A DNA stretch of 64,000 bases from Rhodococcus antarcticus (GCF_026153295.1 NZ_CP110615.1:3286001-3350000), one strand, 5' to 3'; shown: positions 50,525-61,295, counted from the stretch's first letter. The notes: a model not told the origin generated them from the letters alone. Numbers and translations are program-made.

Positions 50525-50603
50525 CCGGCACCGCCGGGGGTGGTCACCGAGGGCCGCTGATGGTGGTGGCACCCGCACCTGGTGACCGCGGGACCACGCA
50601 CGA

Positions 50604-50634
50604 CAGGCCCGGAACCGTGACGGTTCCGAGCCTG
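50604..50634 (-). terminator. Hairpin downstream of tRNA-Leu
   Basis: CAGGC-C-CGGAACCGT and ACGGTTCCG-A-GCCTG form a 14-bp stem with one mismatch, ten bases after the tRNA CCA end on the minus strand. No U-run. Confidence 0.6.
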
Positions 50635-50644
50635 GTGCGGTGGT

Positions 50645-50729
50645 TGGTGGGCGAAGGGGGACTTGAACCCCCACGTCCGAAGACACACGGACCTGAACCG
50701 TGCGCGTCTGCCATTTCCGCCACTCGCCC
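50645..50729 (-). tRNA. tRNA-Leu (anticodon CAG)
   Basis: Cloverleaf visible on the minus strand: acceptor GGGCGAG paired with TTCGCCC, anticodon stem-loop ACGGTTCAGGTCCGT with CAG, long variable arm (GTGTCTTCGGACG), T-arm GGGGGTTCAAGTCCCCC and an encoded terminal ACCA. Reads CUG leucine codons, the commonest leucine codon in this genome. Sits next to fhaA as in mycobacteria. Confidence 0.95.
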
Positions 50730-50743
50730 GAGCAACGCCAAAA

Positions 50744-50749
50744 AGGTTA
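50744..50749 (-). promoter_or_regulatory. -10 box (TAACCT) of tRNA-Leu
   Basis: Minus-strand TAACCT ends 14 bases before the 5' end of the mature tRNA, followed by a T-run unusual for this GC level. Confidence 0.45.
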
Positions 50750-50815
50750 GCACGGTGCAGGGACCGCGGACCCGGTCCCGGTCGCCGGGGAACCCCCCGG
50801 GTCCGCCGCGACGGA

Positions 50816-50821
50816 TACCAT
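50816..50821 (+). promoter_or_regulatory. -10 box candidate (TACCAT) for fhaA
   Basis: TACCAT lies 64 bases before the fhaA GTG, leaving a leader with the GAAGGAGGT ribosome site. Confidence 0.35.
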
Positions 50822-50885
50822 CGGTGACCGTGGTGTGCGTACAGGCGCGCGGAGCCGGGGCGACGAGGACGAAGGAGGTGTGACC

Positions 50886-52202
50886 GTGGGGATCGTGCAG
50901 CGCTTCGAGCGCAGGCTCGAGGGTGCCGTCGGAGACGCCTCCGCCCGCATCTTCGGCGGCGGTGTCGTCCCTCGCGAGGTCGAGCAGGCCCTGCAGCGCG
51001 AGGTGGCCGAGGGCGTCCGCGAGCTCGACGGCGGGCACCTGCTGGCGCCGAACAGCTACACGGTCACCCTGAGCTCGACCGATCACGCCCGGCTCGCCGA
51101 GGGCGTTGGTGACGACGCCACCGGGGACGACGAGCGGCACGCCTCGGACGTGCTCGTCCGCTGGCTGACCCAGCACATCGCCGAGCAGGGGTGGCAGACC
51201 TACGGCGACGTCGTCGTCCACCTCGCCAGCTCGACCGCCCTGCACACGGGCCAGTTCCGCACCAGCTCCACCGTCGACCCCGACGCCCGCCGAGACCCCG
51301 CCGCCCGCCCAGACCCCGCCGCGCACCGAGACCCTGACGTGCACCGCGTTCCGTCTGTCCACCCAGGAGCAGCACCCATGACCCACAGCAACGGCCACGA
51401 CCAGAACCCCACCGAGGGCGCCCGCGACGAGGATGCCCCGGCCGGCTGGGAAGGTCAGCCGCAGCAGGGGTGGGACGGGCAGCCCCAGCAGAGGTGGGAC
51501 GGCCGGCCCCAGCAGGGGTACCCGCAGCAGGGCTACGACCAGGGCTACGGCCAGCCCCAGCAGGGGTGGGACGGCCAGCCCCAGCAGGGCTACCCGCAGC
51601 AGGGCTACCCGCAACAGGGCTACCCGCAACAGGGCTACCCGCAGCAGGTCTACGGCCAGCAGGGATGGGACGGCCAGCAGGGGTGGGACGGCCAGCCCCA
51701 GGGCCAGCCGCAGCAGGGGTACGACCAGGGCTACGCCCAGCCCCAGCAGGGGTGGGACGCCCAGCAGGGGTACGACCAGGGCTACGCCCAGCCCCAGCAG
51801 GGGTGGGACGCCCAGCAGGGCTACTACGACCAGGGCTACGGCGCCCCCGGAACCCAGCCCGGCTACGGGCAGCCGGGCTACGGGCAGGGCGGCTGGGAGG
51901 GCGCCACCACCGAGCTCACCGGCTCGCTGCACCTGGACGACGGCTCGGGCCGCACCTACCAGCTCGCGCAGGGTGCGAACGTCATCGGCCGCGGCCAGGA
52001 GGCACAGTTCCGGCTGGCCGACACCGGCGTGTCCCGGCGGCACGTTGAGATCTCGTGGGACGGCCAGGTCGCCATGCTCACCGATCTCGGCTCGACCAAC
52101 GGCACCACCGTCAACGGATCGCCCGTCCAGAGCTGGCAGCTGGCCGACGGCGACGTGGTGCGGGCGGGTCACTCGAGCATCGTGGTGCGCATCCACGGCT
52201 GA
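50886..52202 (+). CDS. fhaA: FhaA: DUF3662 and FHA domain protein
   Basis: 438 residues. Residues 1-115 form the FhaA_N (DUF3662/DUF2662) domain starting [20 protein letters not shown]; about 170-340 is a Gln/Gly/Tyr-rich repeat linker ([13 protein letters not shown] units); residues 355-438 are an FHA domain ([31 protein letters not shown]). In mycobacteria FhaA binds phosphorylated MviN and slows late wall synthesis. GTG 50886 chosen: GAAGGAGGT is seven bases before it. It heads the cluster, with a separate promoter possible before fhaB. Confidence 0.93.
   Translation: MGIVQRFERRLEGAVGDASARIFGGGVVPREVEQALQREVAEGVRELDGGHLLAPNSYTVTLSSTDHARLAEGVGDDATGDDERHASDVLVRWLTQHIAEQGWQTYGDVVVHLASSTALHTGQFRTSSTVDPDARRDPAARPDPAAHRDPDVHRVPSVHPGAAPMTHSNGHDQNPTEGARDEDAPAGWEGQPQQGWDGQPQQRWDGRPQQGYPQQGYDQGYGQPQQGWDGQPQQGYPQQGYPQQGYPQQGYPQQVYGQQGWDGQQGWDGQPQGQPQQGYDQGYAQPQQGWDAQQGYDQGYAQPQQGWDAQQGYYDQGYGAPGTQPGYGQPGYGQGGWEGATTELTGSLHLDDGSGRTYQLAQGANVIGRGQEAQFRLADTGVSRRHVEISWDGQVAMLTDLGSTNGTTVNGSPVQSWQLADGDVVRAGHSSIVVRIHG
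51453..51858 (+). repeat. Q/G/Y-rich tandem repeats inside fhaA
   Basis: Irregular 12-36 base units (cagcagggctacccg and cagcaggggtgggac types) encode GYPQQ and GWDGQPQQ blocks over about 135 codons. Repeats are near-identical in DNA, so length variation is likely. Confidence 0.85.
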
Positions 52203-52258
52203 GCCGACGACCACGTCGCGACGGGCGCGGACCACACGGTCCGGGTGCCGTGCGGCAG

Positions 52259-52264
52259 TATCGT
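52259..52264 (+). promoter_or_regulatory. -10 box candidate (TATCGT) for the fhaB operon
   Basis: Lies 55 bases before the fhaB GTG in the 117-base gap after fhaA. Confidence 0.35.
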
Positions 52265-52319
52265 GCCCCCACACGGCGTTCCGCCGGGCGGAGGACTGAC
52301 AGAGGGAGGTGCGCGGGCG

Positions 52320-52787
52320 GTGCAGGGACTGATCCTCCAGCTCACCCGTGGCGGCTTCCTCGTCCTGCTGTGGCTCTTCGTCTTCGCCGTGCTGCGCGTG
52401 CTGCGGACGGACCTCTACGCGGCGTCGGGCCTGCGCGTCACGCTGCCCAGCTCGGGCCGCCGCTCGGCCTCCCGCCCGCCGGCCCGGGGGACCAAGGTGG
52501 CGCGCCAGCTCGTCGTCACCCACGGTGCGCTGGCCGGCACCCGGATCACCCTGGGCACCCAGGCCGTCCTGCTGGGCCGCGCGGACGACTCCACGCTCGT
52601 GCTCACCGACGACTACGCCTCCACCCGGCACGCGCGCATCTCCCCGCGCGGCTCCGACTGGTACGTCGAGGACCTCGGCTCCACCAACGGCACCTACCTC
52701 GACCGAGACAAGGTCACCTCCCCGGTCAAGGTCCCCCTGGGCACGCCCGTCCGGGTGGGCAAGACGACGGTCGAGCTGCGCCCGTGA
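52320..52787 (+). CDS. fhaB: FhaB/FipA: membrane-anchored FHA protein
   Basis: 155 residues. N-terminal membrane helix (FLVLLWLFVFAVLRVLRTDL), a basic linker and a C-terminal FHA domain (LLGRADDSTLVLTDDYASTRHARI, given as LLGRADDSTLVLTDDYAS and TRHARI, with [11 protein letters not shown]). FhaB/FipA reads phosphothreonines and links FtsZ/FtsQ to PknA. GAGGGAGGT precedes the GTG. Its stop overlaps pstP as GTGA. Confidence 0.92.
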   Translation: MQGLILQLTRGGFLVLLWLFVFAVLRVLRTDLYAASGLRVTLPSSGRRSASRPPARGTKVARQLVVTHGALAGTRITLGTQAVLLGRADDSTLVLTDDYASTRHARISPRGSDWYVEDLGSTNGTYLDRDKVTSPVKVPLGTPVRVGKTTVELRP

Positions 52788-54256
52788 GCCTCGTGCTCCG
52801 CTACGCCGCACGCAGCGACCGCGGACTGGTGCGCTCCAACAACCAGGACTCGGTCTACGCGGGGCCCCGCCTGCTCGCGGTGGCCGACGGCATGGGTGGT
52901 CACGCCGGGGGCGAGGTCGCCTCCAAGGTCGTCATCGCCGCCGTCGCGCCCCTCGACGACGACGAGCCCGGCCACGACCTGCTGGGCCAGCTCGAGGACG
53001 CGCTGCTGGCCGGCAACGACGCGATCATCGAGCTGGTGGCCCAGGAGCCCGAGCTCACCGGGATGGGAACCACCCTCACGGCGATCCTGTTCGCGGGCAC
53101 CCGGCTGGGCCTGGCCCACGTGGGCGACTCCCGGGCCTACCTGCTGCGCGACGGAAGCCTGAGCCAGATCACCAAGGACGACACGTTCGTCCAGTCGCTC
53201 ATCGACGAAGGTCGGCTCACCGAGGACGAGGCGGCGCACCACCCGCAGCGGTCCCTCATCCTGCGGGCGCTCAACGGCGACGACGTGGAGCCCTCCCTCA
53301 CGGTGCGCGAGGCCCGCGACGGCGACCGGTACCTGCTCTGCTCCGACGGGCTCTCCAGCGTGGTCAGCGCGGAGACCATCGCCGAGGCGCTGCGCATCGC
53401 GGACCCGCAGGACAGCGCCGACCGGCTCATCGAGCTCGCGCTGCGCAGCGGCGGGCCGGACAACATCACCGTGATCGTCGCGGACGTGATCGACGTCGAG
53501 TTCGGCGAGGACCTGCCCATCGTGGGCGGCGCGGTCTCCGGGGTGGAGGACGACGGCAGCACCCCGGACACTTCCGCCGGCAGGGCCGCCGCGGTGAACC
53601 CCTCGCGGGCGGCGCCACGACGGGTGGAGCCCACCGGGGTGGCCGAGCCGCCCGCGCGGCGCAGCCGCCGGCGCCTGCTGGTCATCGCCGGAACGGTGCT
53701 GCTCGTGCTCGTCGTCGCGGCGGTGGCCGGCCGCGCGTGGTTGAAGACCAACTACTACGTCGGGGAGAAGAACGGCACCGTCGCCGTGCTCCGGGGCCTG
53801 CCGGGCACGGTGCTCGGCGTGGCGCTGCAGGAGGTGGCGCTGCAGGGCTGCGTGTCCGACGACGGCACCGTCGAGCTCGTCGGGCCCGCCCTGCCGGCCA
53901 CCTGCGACGTGCTCCAGGTGGACGACCTGCAGCCCGCCGAGCGCGCCCAGGTCAGCGCGGGCCTGCCCGGGGGCTCGCTGGAGGACGCCCGGGGACAGAT
54001 CACCCGCCTCACCGACGCCTCCCTGCTGCCCGTGTGCGGCACCGCGAGCGCCGCCGCGTCCGCCACCCCCTCCCCCAGCTCCACGGCGCCCACCACGGCG
54101 CCCACCACGGCCACGCCGCTCACCACCACGCCCGTGGTGCCCCCCGTGCCCGGCTCAACCCCCACGACCACCACCCCCACCACGACCACCTCGCAGGGCA
54201 CGGACCTGGCCGCGCCCACCGAGCGGCCCGGCCAGACCTGCCGGCCGGGCCGCTGA
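52784..54256 (+). CDS. pstP: PstP: PP2C-family Ser/Thr phosphatase
   Basis: 490 residues. Catalytic PP2C domain at 1-237 with metal sites in VADGMGGHAGG, GDSRAYLL, LLCSDGLSS and GGPDNITV; juxtamembrane linker; one membrane helix (LLVIAGTVLLVLVVAAVAG, about 297-318); an extracytoplasmic part with a Thr/Pro tail. It dephosphorylates PknA, PknB and their substrates. The membrane helix and tail match actinobacterial PstP. Overlaps fhaB by four bases and rodA by one. Confidence 0.94.
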   Translation: MSLVLRYAARSDRGLVRSNNQDSVYAGPRLLAVADGMGGHAGGEVASKVVIAAVAPLDDDEPGHDLLGQLEDALLAGNDAIIELVAQEPELTGMGTTLTAILFAGTRLGLAHVGDSRAYLLRDGSLSQITKDDTFVQSLIDEGRLTEDEAAHHPQRSLILRALNGDDVEPSLTVREARDGDRYLLCSDGLSSVVSAETIAEALRIADPQDSADRLIELALRSGGPDNITVIVADVIDVEFGEDLPIVGGAVSGVEDDGSTPDTSAGRAAAVNPSRAAPRRVEPTGVAEPPARRSRRRLLVIAGTVLLVLVVAAVAGRAWLKTNYYVGEKNGTVAVLRGLPGTVLGVALQEVALQGCVSDDGTVELVGPALPATCDVLQVDDLQPAERAQVSAGLPGGSLEDARGQITRLTDASLLPVCGTASAAASATPSPSSTAPTTAPTTATPLTTTPVVPPVPGSTPTTTTPTTTTSQGTDLAAPTERPGQTCRPGR

Positions 54257-55722
54257 TGGCGGCCTCAGCCGCTCCCCCCAACCCCGTCAGCCCCCCCGGG
54301 GGGATCGGGGTGCTGCCGGGCGGCGAGCGCCCGACCCGACGTGGTGCGGAGCTGGCGCTGCTCGCGTTCGCCGCCGTGGTGACCACCTCGGCGCTGGCGC
54401 TGGTGGAGGCCAACCAGGAGCAGTCGGTCACCACCGACCTGCTGAAGCTCGGGGCGGCCTACCTCGCGCTGTTCGCCCTGGCCCACCTGGCCGTCCGACG
54501 CCTCGCCCCGTACGCGGACCCGTTGATCCTGCCGTGCGTCGCGCTGCTCAACGGCCTGGGCCTGGTGCTCATCCACCGGGTGGACCTCGCCGAGCAGGAC
54601 TCGGCCCGCCAGCTCGGCGAGGCAGCGCCGTCCGCGGACGCCAACCAGCAGGTGGTGTGGACGGCGGTCGGCGTGCTGCTGTTCATCGGCGTGCTGCACC
54701 TGCTCCGCGACCACCGCAGCCTCGCCCGCTACGGCTACACCCTCGGGCTGGTGGGACTCGTCGCGCTGGCGCTGCCGGGCGTGCTGCCCAGCCGGTTCAG
54801 CGAGGTCAACGGAGCCAAGATCTGGCTCCGGTTGCCGGGGTTCTCCATCCAGCCCGGCGAGTTCGCCAAGATCTTGCTCATCGTCTTCGTGGCCTCCTTC
54901 CTGGTGAGCAAGCGGGACCTGTTCACCACGGCGGGACGGCACGTGCTGGGCATGGACCTGCCGCGGCTGCGCGACCTCAGCCCGCTGCTGGCCGCCTGGG
55001 GGCTGTCGCTGGCGGTGCTCGTGGTCGAGGGGGACCTGGGTACCTCGCTGCTCATCTTCGGCACCGTGCTCGTCATGCTCTACATCGCCACCGAGCGGGT
55101 CGGCTGGCTGCTCGTGGGCGGCGTGTTCTTCGCCCTCGGCTGCGTGATCGCGTACAAGCTCATCGGCAAGGTGCAGGTTCGCGTGTCCACGTGGCTGGAC
55201 CCCTTCGCCACCTACGACAGCACCGGCTACCAGATCTCGCAGTCGCTGTTCGGGCTGGGCACCGGCGGTCTCGGCGGCACGGGCCTGGGGGCGGGGCGGC
55301 CGGACACCGTGCCGTTCGCGAAGACCGACTTCATCATGACCACGGTGGGCGAGGAGCTCGGGCTCATCGGCGTCGCGGCCGTCCTGATGATCTACCTGCT
55401 GCTCGTGCTGCGCGGGTTCCGCAGCGCCGTGGCCGTGCGCGACACCTTCGGGAAGCTGCTGGCCAGCGGGCTGGCGTTCACCGTGGCGCTGCAGGTGTTC
55501 GTCGTCGTGGGGGGGGTCACCAAGCTCATCCCGCTCACCGGCCTCACCACGCCGTTCCTCTCCTACGGTGGGTCGTCGCTGGTGGCCAACTACGCCCTGG
55601 TCGCCATCCTGCTGCGGATCTCCGACGCCGCCCGCCGACCCGCCCCGGTGCGGCCGGCCAAGGTCGTTCCCGCCGCCCCCATCGCCGACGCGCCCACGCA
55701 GATGGTGCAGCGCCCGTCGTGA
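54256..55722 (+). CDS. rodA: RodA: SEDS peptidoglycan glycosyltransferase
   Basis: 488 residues, about 12 membrane spans. SEDS hallmarks: GAKIWLRLPGFSIQPGEFAK, LEGDLGTSL-like VVEGDLGTSLLIFG (catalytic Asp region), GYQISQSLFGLGTGGLGGTG, TDFIMTTVGEELG, LTTPFLSYGGSSLVANY. Polymerises lipid II during elongation with the PbpA transpeptidase encoded next. Its ATG overlaps the pstP TGA. Confidence 0.94.
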   Translation: MAASAAPPNPVSPPGGIGVLPGGERPTRRGAELALLAFAAVVTTSALALVEANQEQSVTTDLLKLGAAYLALFALAHLAVRRLAPYADPLILPCVALLNGLGLVLIHRVDLAEQDSARQLGEAAPSADANQQVVWTAVGVLLFIGVLHLLRDHRSLARYGYTLGLVGLVALALPGVLPSRFSEVNGAKIWLRLPGFSIQPGEFAKILLIVFVASFLVSKRDLFTTAGRHVLGMDLPRLRDLSPLLAAWGLSLAVLVVEGDLGTSLLIFGTVLVMLYIATERVGWLLVGGVFFALGCVIAYKLIGKVQVRVSTWLDPFATYDSTGYQISQSLFGLGTGGLGGTGLGAGRPDTVPFAKTDFIMTTVGEELGLIGVAAVLMIYLLLVLRGFRSAVAVRDTFGKLLASGLAFTVALQVFVVVGGVTKLIPLTGLTTPFLSYGGSSLVANYALVAILLRISDAARRPAPVRPAKVVPAAPIADAPTQMVQRPS

Positions 55723-55732
55723 GGGGCACCTC

Positions 55733-57208
55733 GTGAACACCCCGCTGCGCCGCGTCGCCCTCGCCGTGATGGTGATGGTGACCCTGCTGCTGGCCAACTC
55801 CACCTACGTGCAGGTGATCAAGGCCGACGGCTTGCGGGCCGATCCGCGCAACCAGCGGGTGCTGCTCGACGAGTACTCCCGCCAGCGTGGCCAGATCTCG
55901 GCCGGCGGGCAGGTGCTCGCCTCCTCCACGGCCACCGACGACCGGATCGGCTACCTACGGGGCTACCCGACGAGCCCCGCGGCCTACGTGCCGGTCACCG
56001 GCTTCTACTCCCTGCAGTACGCGAGCTCGGGCATCGAGCGGGCCGAGGACCCGGTGCTCAACGGGTCCGACCAGCGGCTGTTCGGCCGGCGGCTGTTCGA
56101 CCTGGTCGCCGGGCGCGACCCCCGCGGCGGGAACGTGGCGCTGACCCTCGTCCCCGCGGTGCAGCAGGCCGCCTACGACGCGATGACCAACGCCGGGTAC
56201 ACCGGGGCCGTGGTGGCCATCCGACCCAGCACCGGAGAGATCTTGGCCATGGTGAGCACGCCCAGCTACGACCCGAACCCGCTCGCCAGCCACGACGCCG
56301 CCACCCGCACCGCCGCCTGGGACGCCCTCACCGGGAACCCGCGCAGCCCGCTGACCAACCGTGCCGTCTCCGAGACCTACCCGCCCGGGTCGACCTTCAA
56401 GGTCGTCGTCACGGCGGCCGCGCTGGCCTCCGGCAACACCACCCCGGACACCCAGCTCACGGCGTCTCCGCGGATCACCCTGCCCGGGACGTCCACCACG
56501 CTGGAGAACTACAACGGCTCCACCTGCGGCGCCGGCACCACGGCCTCGCTCACCGAGGCGTTCGCACGGTCGTGCAACACCGCGTTCGCCCAGCTCGGGA
56601 TCTCCACCGGCGCGGACGCCATCCGGTCGCAGGCGCAGGCGCTCGGGATCTCCGCCGGGACGCCGGACATCCCCCTCCCGGTGGCCGACTCGGCCCTCGG
56701 CGACATCCCGGACGACGCGGCCCTGGCCCAGAGCAGCATCGGTCAGCGCGACGTGCGGCTGACCCCCCTGGAGAACGCGGTCATCGCCGCCACCGTCGCC
56801 AACGGCGGGGTGCGGATGCAGCCGTTCCTGGTGAGCCAGCTGCAGGGCCCGGACCTCTCCACGCTGAACACCACCACGCCGGAGTCGCTGGGCCAGGCCA
56901 TCGCCCCGGGCGTCAACTCCACCCTCACCCGGCTCATGATCGGCGCCGAGGACCGCGCGGGGAACGAGGGCAAGATCAACGGAGTGCAGATCGCCTCGAA
57001 GACCGGGACCGCCGAGCACGGGACAGATCCGAAGAACACCCCTCCGCACGCCTGGTACATCGCCTTCGCCCCCGCGAACGACCCCCAGGTGGCCGTGGCC
57101 GTCCTGGTCGAGAACGGTGGAAACCGTGCGCTCGCCGCCACCGGCGGCTCGGTGGCCGGACCCGTCGGGCGCGCGGTCATCGCCGCCGCCCTGCAGGGTG
57201 GTCAGTGA
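55733..57208 (+). CDS. pbpA: PbpA: class B penicillin-binding protein
   Basis: 491 residues. Short cytosolic start and one anchor helix ([17 protein letters not shown]), a dimerisation domain, then transpeptidase domain with PPGSTFK (Ser 220), SCN (280) and SKTGTAE (Lys 423). It cross-links peptidoglycan made by RodA. GTG start; 10 bases after rodA. Confidence 0.94.
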   Translation: MNTPLRRVALAVMVMVTLLLANSTYVQVIKADGLRADPRNQRVLLDEYSRQRGQISAGGQVLASSTATDDRIGYLRGYPTSPAAYVPVTGFYSLQYASSGIERAEDPVLNGSDQRLFGRRLFDLVAGRDPRGGNVALTLVPAVQQAAYDAMTNAGYTGAVVAIRPSTGEILAMVSTPSYDPNPLASHDAATRTAAWDALTGNPRSPLTNRAVSETYPPGSTFKVVVTAAALASGNTTPDTQLTASPRITLPGTSTTLENYNGSTCGAGTTASLTEAFARSCNTAFAQLGISTGADAIRSQAQALGISAGTPDIPLPVADSALGDIPDDAALAQSSIGQRDVRLTPLENAVIAATVANGGVRMQPFLVSQLQGPDLSTLNTTTPESLGQAIAPGVNSTLTRLMIGAEDRAGNEGKINGVQIASKTGTAEHGTDPKNTPPHAWYIAFAPANDPQVAVAVLVENGGNRALAATGGSVAGPVGRAVIAAALQGGQ

Positions 57209-58623
57209 TGCACCTGTCCCCCGGCGCGGTCCTCGCCGACCGGTACCGCCTGACCAGCCGCATCGCCACCGGTGGGATGGGTGAGGTCTGGGAGGCCCTC
57301 GACACCCGCCTGCACCGGCGCGTGGCGGTCAAGGTGCTCAAGCCGGAGATCTCCTCGGACCCCGAGTTCCTGGAGCGCTTCCGGGTCGAGGCCCGCACCG
57401 CTGCCGGGCTCAACCACCCGGGGGTCGCCGGGGTCTACGACTACGGCGAGACCTCCACGCTGGAGGACGCCGACCAGGAGACCGCCTACCTGGTCATGGA
57501 GCTGGTGGAGGGCGAGCCGCTCTCGGCCGTGCTCGCCCGGGAGGGGCGCATCGACGTCGGCCACAGCCTGGACATGCTCGAGCAGACCGGCCGTGCCCTG
57601 CAGGCCGCGCACGCACAGGGGGTGGTGCACCGGGACGTGAAGCCGGGCAACATCCTCATCACCCCGGACGGCCGGGTGAAGATCACCGACTTCGGGATCG
57701 CCAAGGCCGTGGACGCGGCGCCGGTCACCCGCACCGGCATGGTCATGGGCACCGCCCAGTACATCGCCCCCGAGCAGGCCCTCGGCCAGGAGGCCGGGCC
57801 GGCCAGCGACGTCTACTCGTTGGCCGTGGTGGGCTACGAAGCCGTCTCCGGGCTCCGCCCGTTCACCTCCGACAACGCCCTCACCGTCGCGATGATGCAC
57901 ATCCGGGACGTGCCCCCACCGCTGCCCGCCGACCTTCCCGCCCCGGTGCGCGAGCTGCTGCTGGCGGCCATGGTCAAGGACCCGACCCAGCGCTACCGCA
58001 ACGGTGGCGAGCTGGCCGACGCGGTGGCGGCCGTGCGGGCGGGGCGGCCGCTGCCCCTGCCGGGGGGGTGGACGGGTGGGGGTCCGGCCACCGCCGACCC
58101 CACCGCGGTGCTGGGCCGGGCCACCGCGCCGCTGCGCGCGCCGGCCGCACCGCTGCGCGCCGTGCCCACCCCCGTCCCGGCCCCGCTGCCGGGGCGTGAG
58201 CACGACCGCAGCTCGCGGACCGCCGGCTGGCTGTGGTTCGGCGGCATCCTCGTGGTGGGACTGCTCGGGCTGGCGCTCTACCTGCTGCTGACCTTCACCG
58301 GAGGCCCGGGGTCGACCGGCACCACCCCCCCGGTGATCGTCACGACCACCGCCCCCACCACCCCGGCGCCGACCACCCCGCCCAGCCCCACCACGACCGC
58401 GGCGCCGACCACCCCGCCCAGCCCCACCACGACCGCGGCGCCGACCACCCCGGCGCCGACCACAACCACGCCGACCACAACCACGCTGACCACGACCGCG
58501 CCGCCGACCACCACGCCCACCTCGGCACCGGCGCCGACCACCACGCCCGCCGGGGTCACCCTCCCGTCCACCACGCCGCCCGTCACACCGGCTGCGTTCA
58601 CCGGAACCCCGAGGAGTCCATGA
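57208..58623 (+). CDS. pknA: PknA: Ser/Thr protein kinase
   Basis: 471 residues. Kinase domain at about 13-275: [11 protein letters not shown] (P-loop), VAVKVLKPE (Lys), [18 protein letters not shown], activation loop [20 protein letters not shown]. Membrane helix near 340 ([18 protein letters not shown]) and an extracellular Thr/Pro-rich stretch without PASTA repeats. In relatives it phosphorylates division and wall proteins. ATG overlaps the pbpA stop. Confidence 0.94.
   Translation: MHLSPGAVLADRYRLTSRIATGGMGEVWEALDTRLHRRVAVKVLKPEISSDPEFLERFRVEARTAAGLNHPGVAGVYDYGETSTLEDADQETAYLVMELVEGEPLSAVLAREGRIDVGHSLDMLEQTGRALQAAHAQGVVHRDVKPGNILITPDGRVKITDFGIAKAVDAAPVTRTGMVMGTAQYIAPEQALGQEAGPASDVYSLAVVGYEAVSGLRPFTSDNALTVAMMHIRDVPPPLPADLPAPVRELLLAAMVKDPTQRYRNGGELADAVAAVRAGRPLPLPGGWTGGGPATADPTAVLGRATAPLRAPAAPLRAVPTPVPAPLPGREHDRSSRTAGWLWFGGILVVGLLGLALYLLLTFTGGPGSTGTTPPVIVTTTAPTTPAPTTPPSPTTTAAPTTPPSPTTTAAPTTPAPTTTTPTTTTLTTTAPPTTTPTSAPAPTTTPAGVTLPSTTPPVTPAAFTGTPRSP
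58366..58437 (+). repeat. 36-bp tandem repeat in pknA tail
   Basis: Two exact copies of a 36-base unit (gcgccgaccaccccgcccag start) plus a partial third, encoding [12 protein letters not shown] in the extracellular tail. Confidence 0.8.
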
Positions 58624-60623
58624 GCACGCCACGCACCCTGTCGGACCGCTACGAGCTCGGCGAGACCCTGGGCTTCGGTGGGATGTCCGAGGTGCACTCA
58701 GGCCGTGACCTGCGCCTGGACCGCGACGTCGCCGTCAAGGTGCTCCGCGCGGACCTGGCCAGGGACCCGTCGTTCTACCTGCGCTTCCGGCGCGAGGCGC
58801 AGAACGCGGCGGCCCTGAACCACCCGGCGATCGTCGCCGTGTACGACACCGGCGAGGCGGACACGCCCGAGGGTCCGCTGCCCTACATCGTGATGGAGCA
58901 GGTCGACGGGGAGACCCTGCGGGACGTGCTGCGCCACGACGGTCCGCTCACCCCGCGCCGTGCCATGGAGGTCATGGGCGACGTGTGCGCCGCCCTCGAC
59001 TTCAGCCACCGCCACGGCATCGTCCACCGCGACGTCAAGCCCGCGAACATCATGATCAACCGGGCCGGCGCGGTGAAGGTGATGGACTTCGGGATCGCCA
59101 GGGCCATCGCCGACGGCACCTCGACCATGACCCAGACCGCGGCGGTCATCGGCACCGCGCAGTACCTGTCGCCCGAGCAGGCCCGCGGCGAGCAGGTCGA
59201 CGCCCGCTCCGACGTGTACGCCGCCGGGTGCGTGCTGTTCGAGCTCCTCACCGGTGAGCCACCGTTCACCGGTGACTCACCCGTGGCCGTGGCCTACCAG
59301 CACGTCCGCGAGGACCCCCGCCCCCCGTCCCAGCTCAACCCGGCCGTCCCGGGCACCCTGGACTCCGTGGTGCTCAAGGCCATGAGCAAGAACCCGGCCA
59401 ACCGCTACCAGAGCGCCGGGGAGATGCGGACCGACCTCGTGCGGGTGCTCGCCGGACAGCGGCCCACGGCACCGTCGATCATGACCGACGACGACCGCAC
59501 CGAGATCCTCGGCGCCGTCCCCGTGCCGGTCGGCAGTGGCCGCCACCGCGACGACGACCCCCTCGGTGGGCTCGGGGTGGACGCCGCCGAGCGCGAGCGC
59601 ACCGGACGGCGGACCGGTCTCATCGTCCTGGCGAGCGTCGTGATGATCGCCCTCGTCGCCCTCATCGGGGTGTTCCTGTACCAGCTCAACGGGGGCGGGC
59701 GCCCCACCCAGGTCGCCGTGCCGCCGGTGGCGGGGCAGACGCTCAACGACGCCCAGGCCCAGATCAGCGCGGTCAAGCTCCAGTCACGCACCAACAACGT
59801 GCCGGACGCGACCGTGCCCGAGAACACCGTCATCCGCACGGACCCCACGGTCGGCAGTTCCGTCGACGAGAACAGCACCGTTCAGCTCTACGTGTCCACC
59901 GGTCCGGAACAGGTCCGGGTGCCCACGGTGGCGAACCTGCCCCTCCAGCAGGCCATCGACGCCCTCACCGTCGCGCGGCTGACCGCGGCCCCGAACCCGG
60001 CCATGCAGCCCTCGGACACGGTCCCCGCCGGCTCGGTCATCAGCTCCACCCCCGCGGCGGGCTCCTCTGCCGACGCGCAGTCGGCGGTGGTCCTGGTGGT
60101 CAGCAGCGGAGCGCAGCCCGTCCGGATCCCCTCGGTGGTCGGACAGGCCCAGCCCGACGCCCAGGCGAACCTGGAGGCCGCCGGGTTCGTCGTCAACCCT
60201 GCCCCCGTCGACTCCGCCAAGCCTGCCGGCGAGGTGGTGAGCCAGGGTCCCGAGGGCGGGACCCAGGCGCCCAAGGGCGCCACCGTCACCATCAACGTCT
60301 CCAGCGGCAACCGCGTCGTCGTGCCGGACCTGGCCGGTGTGCGGGCCACGGAGGTCCTGGCCCGGCTGCAGGGCAACAAGTACACCGGCGGCCAGGGCAA
60401 CATCACCGCCACGATGGTCCCGGTGACCGATCCCGCCCAGGTCGGCCGGGTGGTCAGCCAGTCCGTCCCGGCGGGCACCGAGATCGAGCCGAGCGCCCCC
60501 CTGAGCATCGGCGTCGGGGTCTCCCCCGCCCCGCCCACCTCAGGACCGCTGTCCACGGTCCCGCTGCCGACCACCACCACCACGACCACCACCACCACCA
60601 CGGCCAAGCCGCCCGGGGGCTGA
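58620..60623 (+). CDS. pknB: PknB: Ser/Thr protein kinase with four PASTA repeats
   Basis: 667 residues. Kinase domain at 11-275 ([40 protein letters not shown], activation loop [21 protein letters not shown] with the TxT autophosphorylation site), basic juxtamembrane region, helix near 340 ([20 protein letters not shown]), then four PASTA domains to about 635 (VPPVAGQ, VPTVANL, IPSVVGQ, VPDLAGV starts) and a TTTT-rich end. PASTA repeats sense muropeptides or lipid II. ATG overlaps the pknA TGA. Confidence 0.95.
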   Translation: MSTPRTLSDRYELGETLGFGGMSEVHSGRDLRLDRDVAVKVLRADLARDPSFYLRFRREAQNAAALNHPAIVAVYDTGEADTPEGPLPYIVMEQVDGETLRDVLRHDGPLTPRRAMEVMGDVCAALDFSHRHGIVHRDVKPANIMINRAGAVKVMDFGIARAIADGTSTMTQTAAVIGTAQYLSPEQARGEQVDARSDVYAAGCVLFELLTGEPPFTGDSPVAVAYQHVREDPRPPSQLNPAVPGTLDSVVLKAMSKNPANRYQSAGEMRTDLVRVLAGQRPTAPSIMTDDDRTEILGAVPVPVGSGRHRDDDPLGGLGVDAAERERTGRRTGLIVLASVVMIALVALIGVFLYQLNGGGRPTQVAVPPVAGQTLNDAQAQISAVKLQSRTNNVPDATVPENTVIRTDPTVGSSVDENSTVQLYVSTGPEQVRVPTVANLPLQQAIDALTVARLTAAPNPAMQPSDTVPAGSVISSTPAAGSSADAQSAVVLVVSSGAQPVRIPSVVGQAQPDAQANLEAAGFVVNPAPVDSAKPAGEVVSQGPEGGTQAPKGATVTINVSSGNRVVVPDLAGVRATEVLARLQGNKYTGGQGNITATMVPVTDPAQVGRVVSQSVPAGTEIEPSAPLSIGVGVSPAPPTSGPLSTVPLPTTTTTTTTTTTAKPPGG

Positions 60624-60633
60624 GGGGCGGGCC

Positions 60634-60657
60634 GGTCAGCCGGCGGCGGGGCTGACC
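60634..60657. terminator. Hairpin between convergent pknB and trpG
   Basis: GGTCAGCC and GGCTGACC, eight-base perfect arms around an eight-base loop, 11 bases after the pknB stop and overlapping the last codons of trpG. Possible bidirectional terminator. Confidence 0.5.
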
Positions 60658-61295
60658 CGGGAGAGGTCGCCGAGCGTGGCGGCCATCTCGGTCTCGAGCC
60701 GGGCCACCAACGCCTCGTCGACGCTCCACCCGCACACCTCGAGCCAGTTCGCGAGCACGCGGTGACCGCCCTGGGTCAGCACCGACTCGGGATGGAACTG
60801 GACTCCGTGCAGGGGGAGCTCGCGGTGTCGCAGGGCCATGACGATCCCGCCCGCGGTGTGGGCGGTGGCCTCGAGCTCGGCGGGCACCGTGTCCGGGAGC
60901 ACCGTCAGCGAGTGGTAGCGGGTGGCGGTGAAGGGCTGCGGCAGACCCGCCAGCACCCCTGAGCCGTCGTGGTCGACCAGGCTCGTCTTGCCGTGCATGA
61001 GCTCCGGGGCGCGGTCGACGGTGGCCCCCAGCGCCACCCCGATGGCCTGGTGACCGAGGCAGACCCCCAGCAGCGGGGTGCGATCGGCCACGGCGCGGTG
61101 CACGAGCTCGACGCTGCGCCCGGCCCGCTCGGGGGTCCCCGGGCCCGGGCTCAGCAGCACCCCGGCGTGGCCGGACGTGTCGTCCAGGGCCGGGTCGTCG
61201 TTGCGCACCACGTCGACGTCCACGCCCAGCTGCCCGAGGTACTGCACGAGGTTGTAGACGAAGCTGTCGTAGTTGTCGACGACGAGGATCCGCAT
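60636..61295 (-). CDS. trpG: Anthranilate/aminodeoxychorismate synthase glutaminase subunit
   Basis: 219 residues, class I glutamine amidotransferase. VVDNYDSFVYNLVQYLGQLG, LSPGPGTPE, nucleophile Cys in LLGVCLGHQAI, and the His/Glu pair in GVQFHPESVLT. Supplies ammonia to chorismate-using synthases in folate or tryptophan synthesis; mycobacterial genomes place it at the same spot after pknB. TAGCGT lies eight bases upstream of the ATG. Confidence 0.92.
   Translation of the reverse strand: MRILVVDNYDSFVYNLVQYLGQLGVDVDVVRNDDPALDDTSGHAGVLLSPGPGTPERAGRSVELVHRAVADRTPLLGVCLGHQAIGVALGATVDRAPELMHGKTSLVDHDGSGVLAGLPQPFTATRYHSLTVLPDTVPAELEATAHTAGGIVMALRHRELPLHGVQFHPESVLTQGGHRVLANWLEVCGWSVDEALVARLETEMAATLGDLSRVSPAAG

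Noticed and set aside
51453-51858. CRISPR-like periodic repeats
   Set aside because: Repeats are contiguous, in frame and coding; there are no unique spacers or cas genes.
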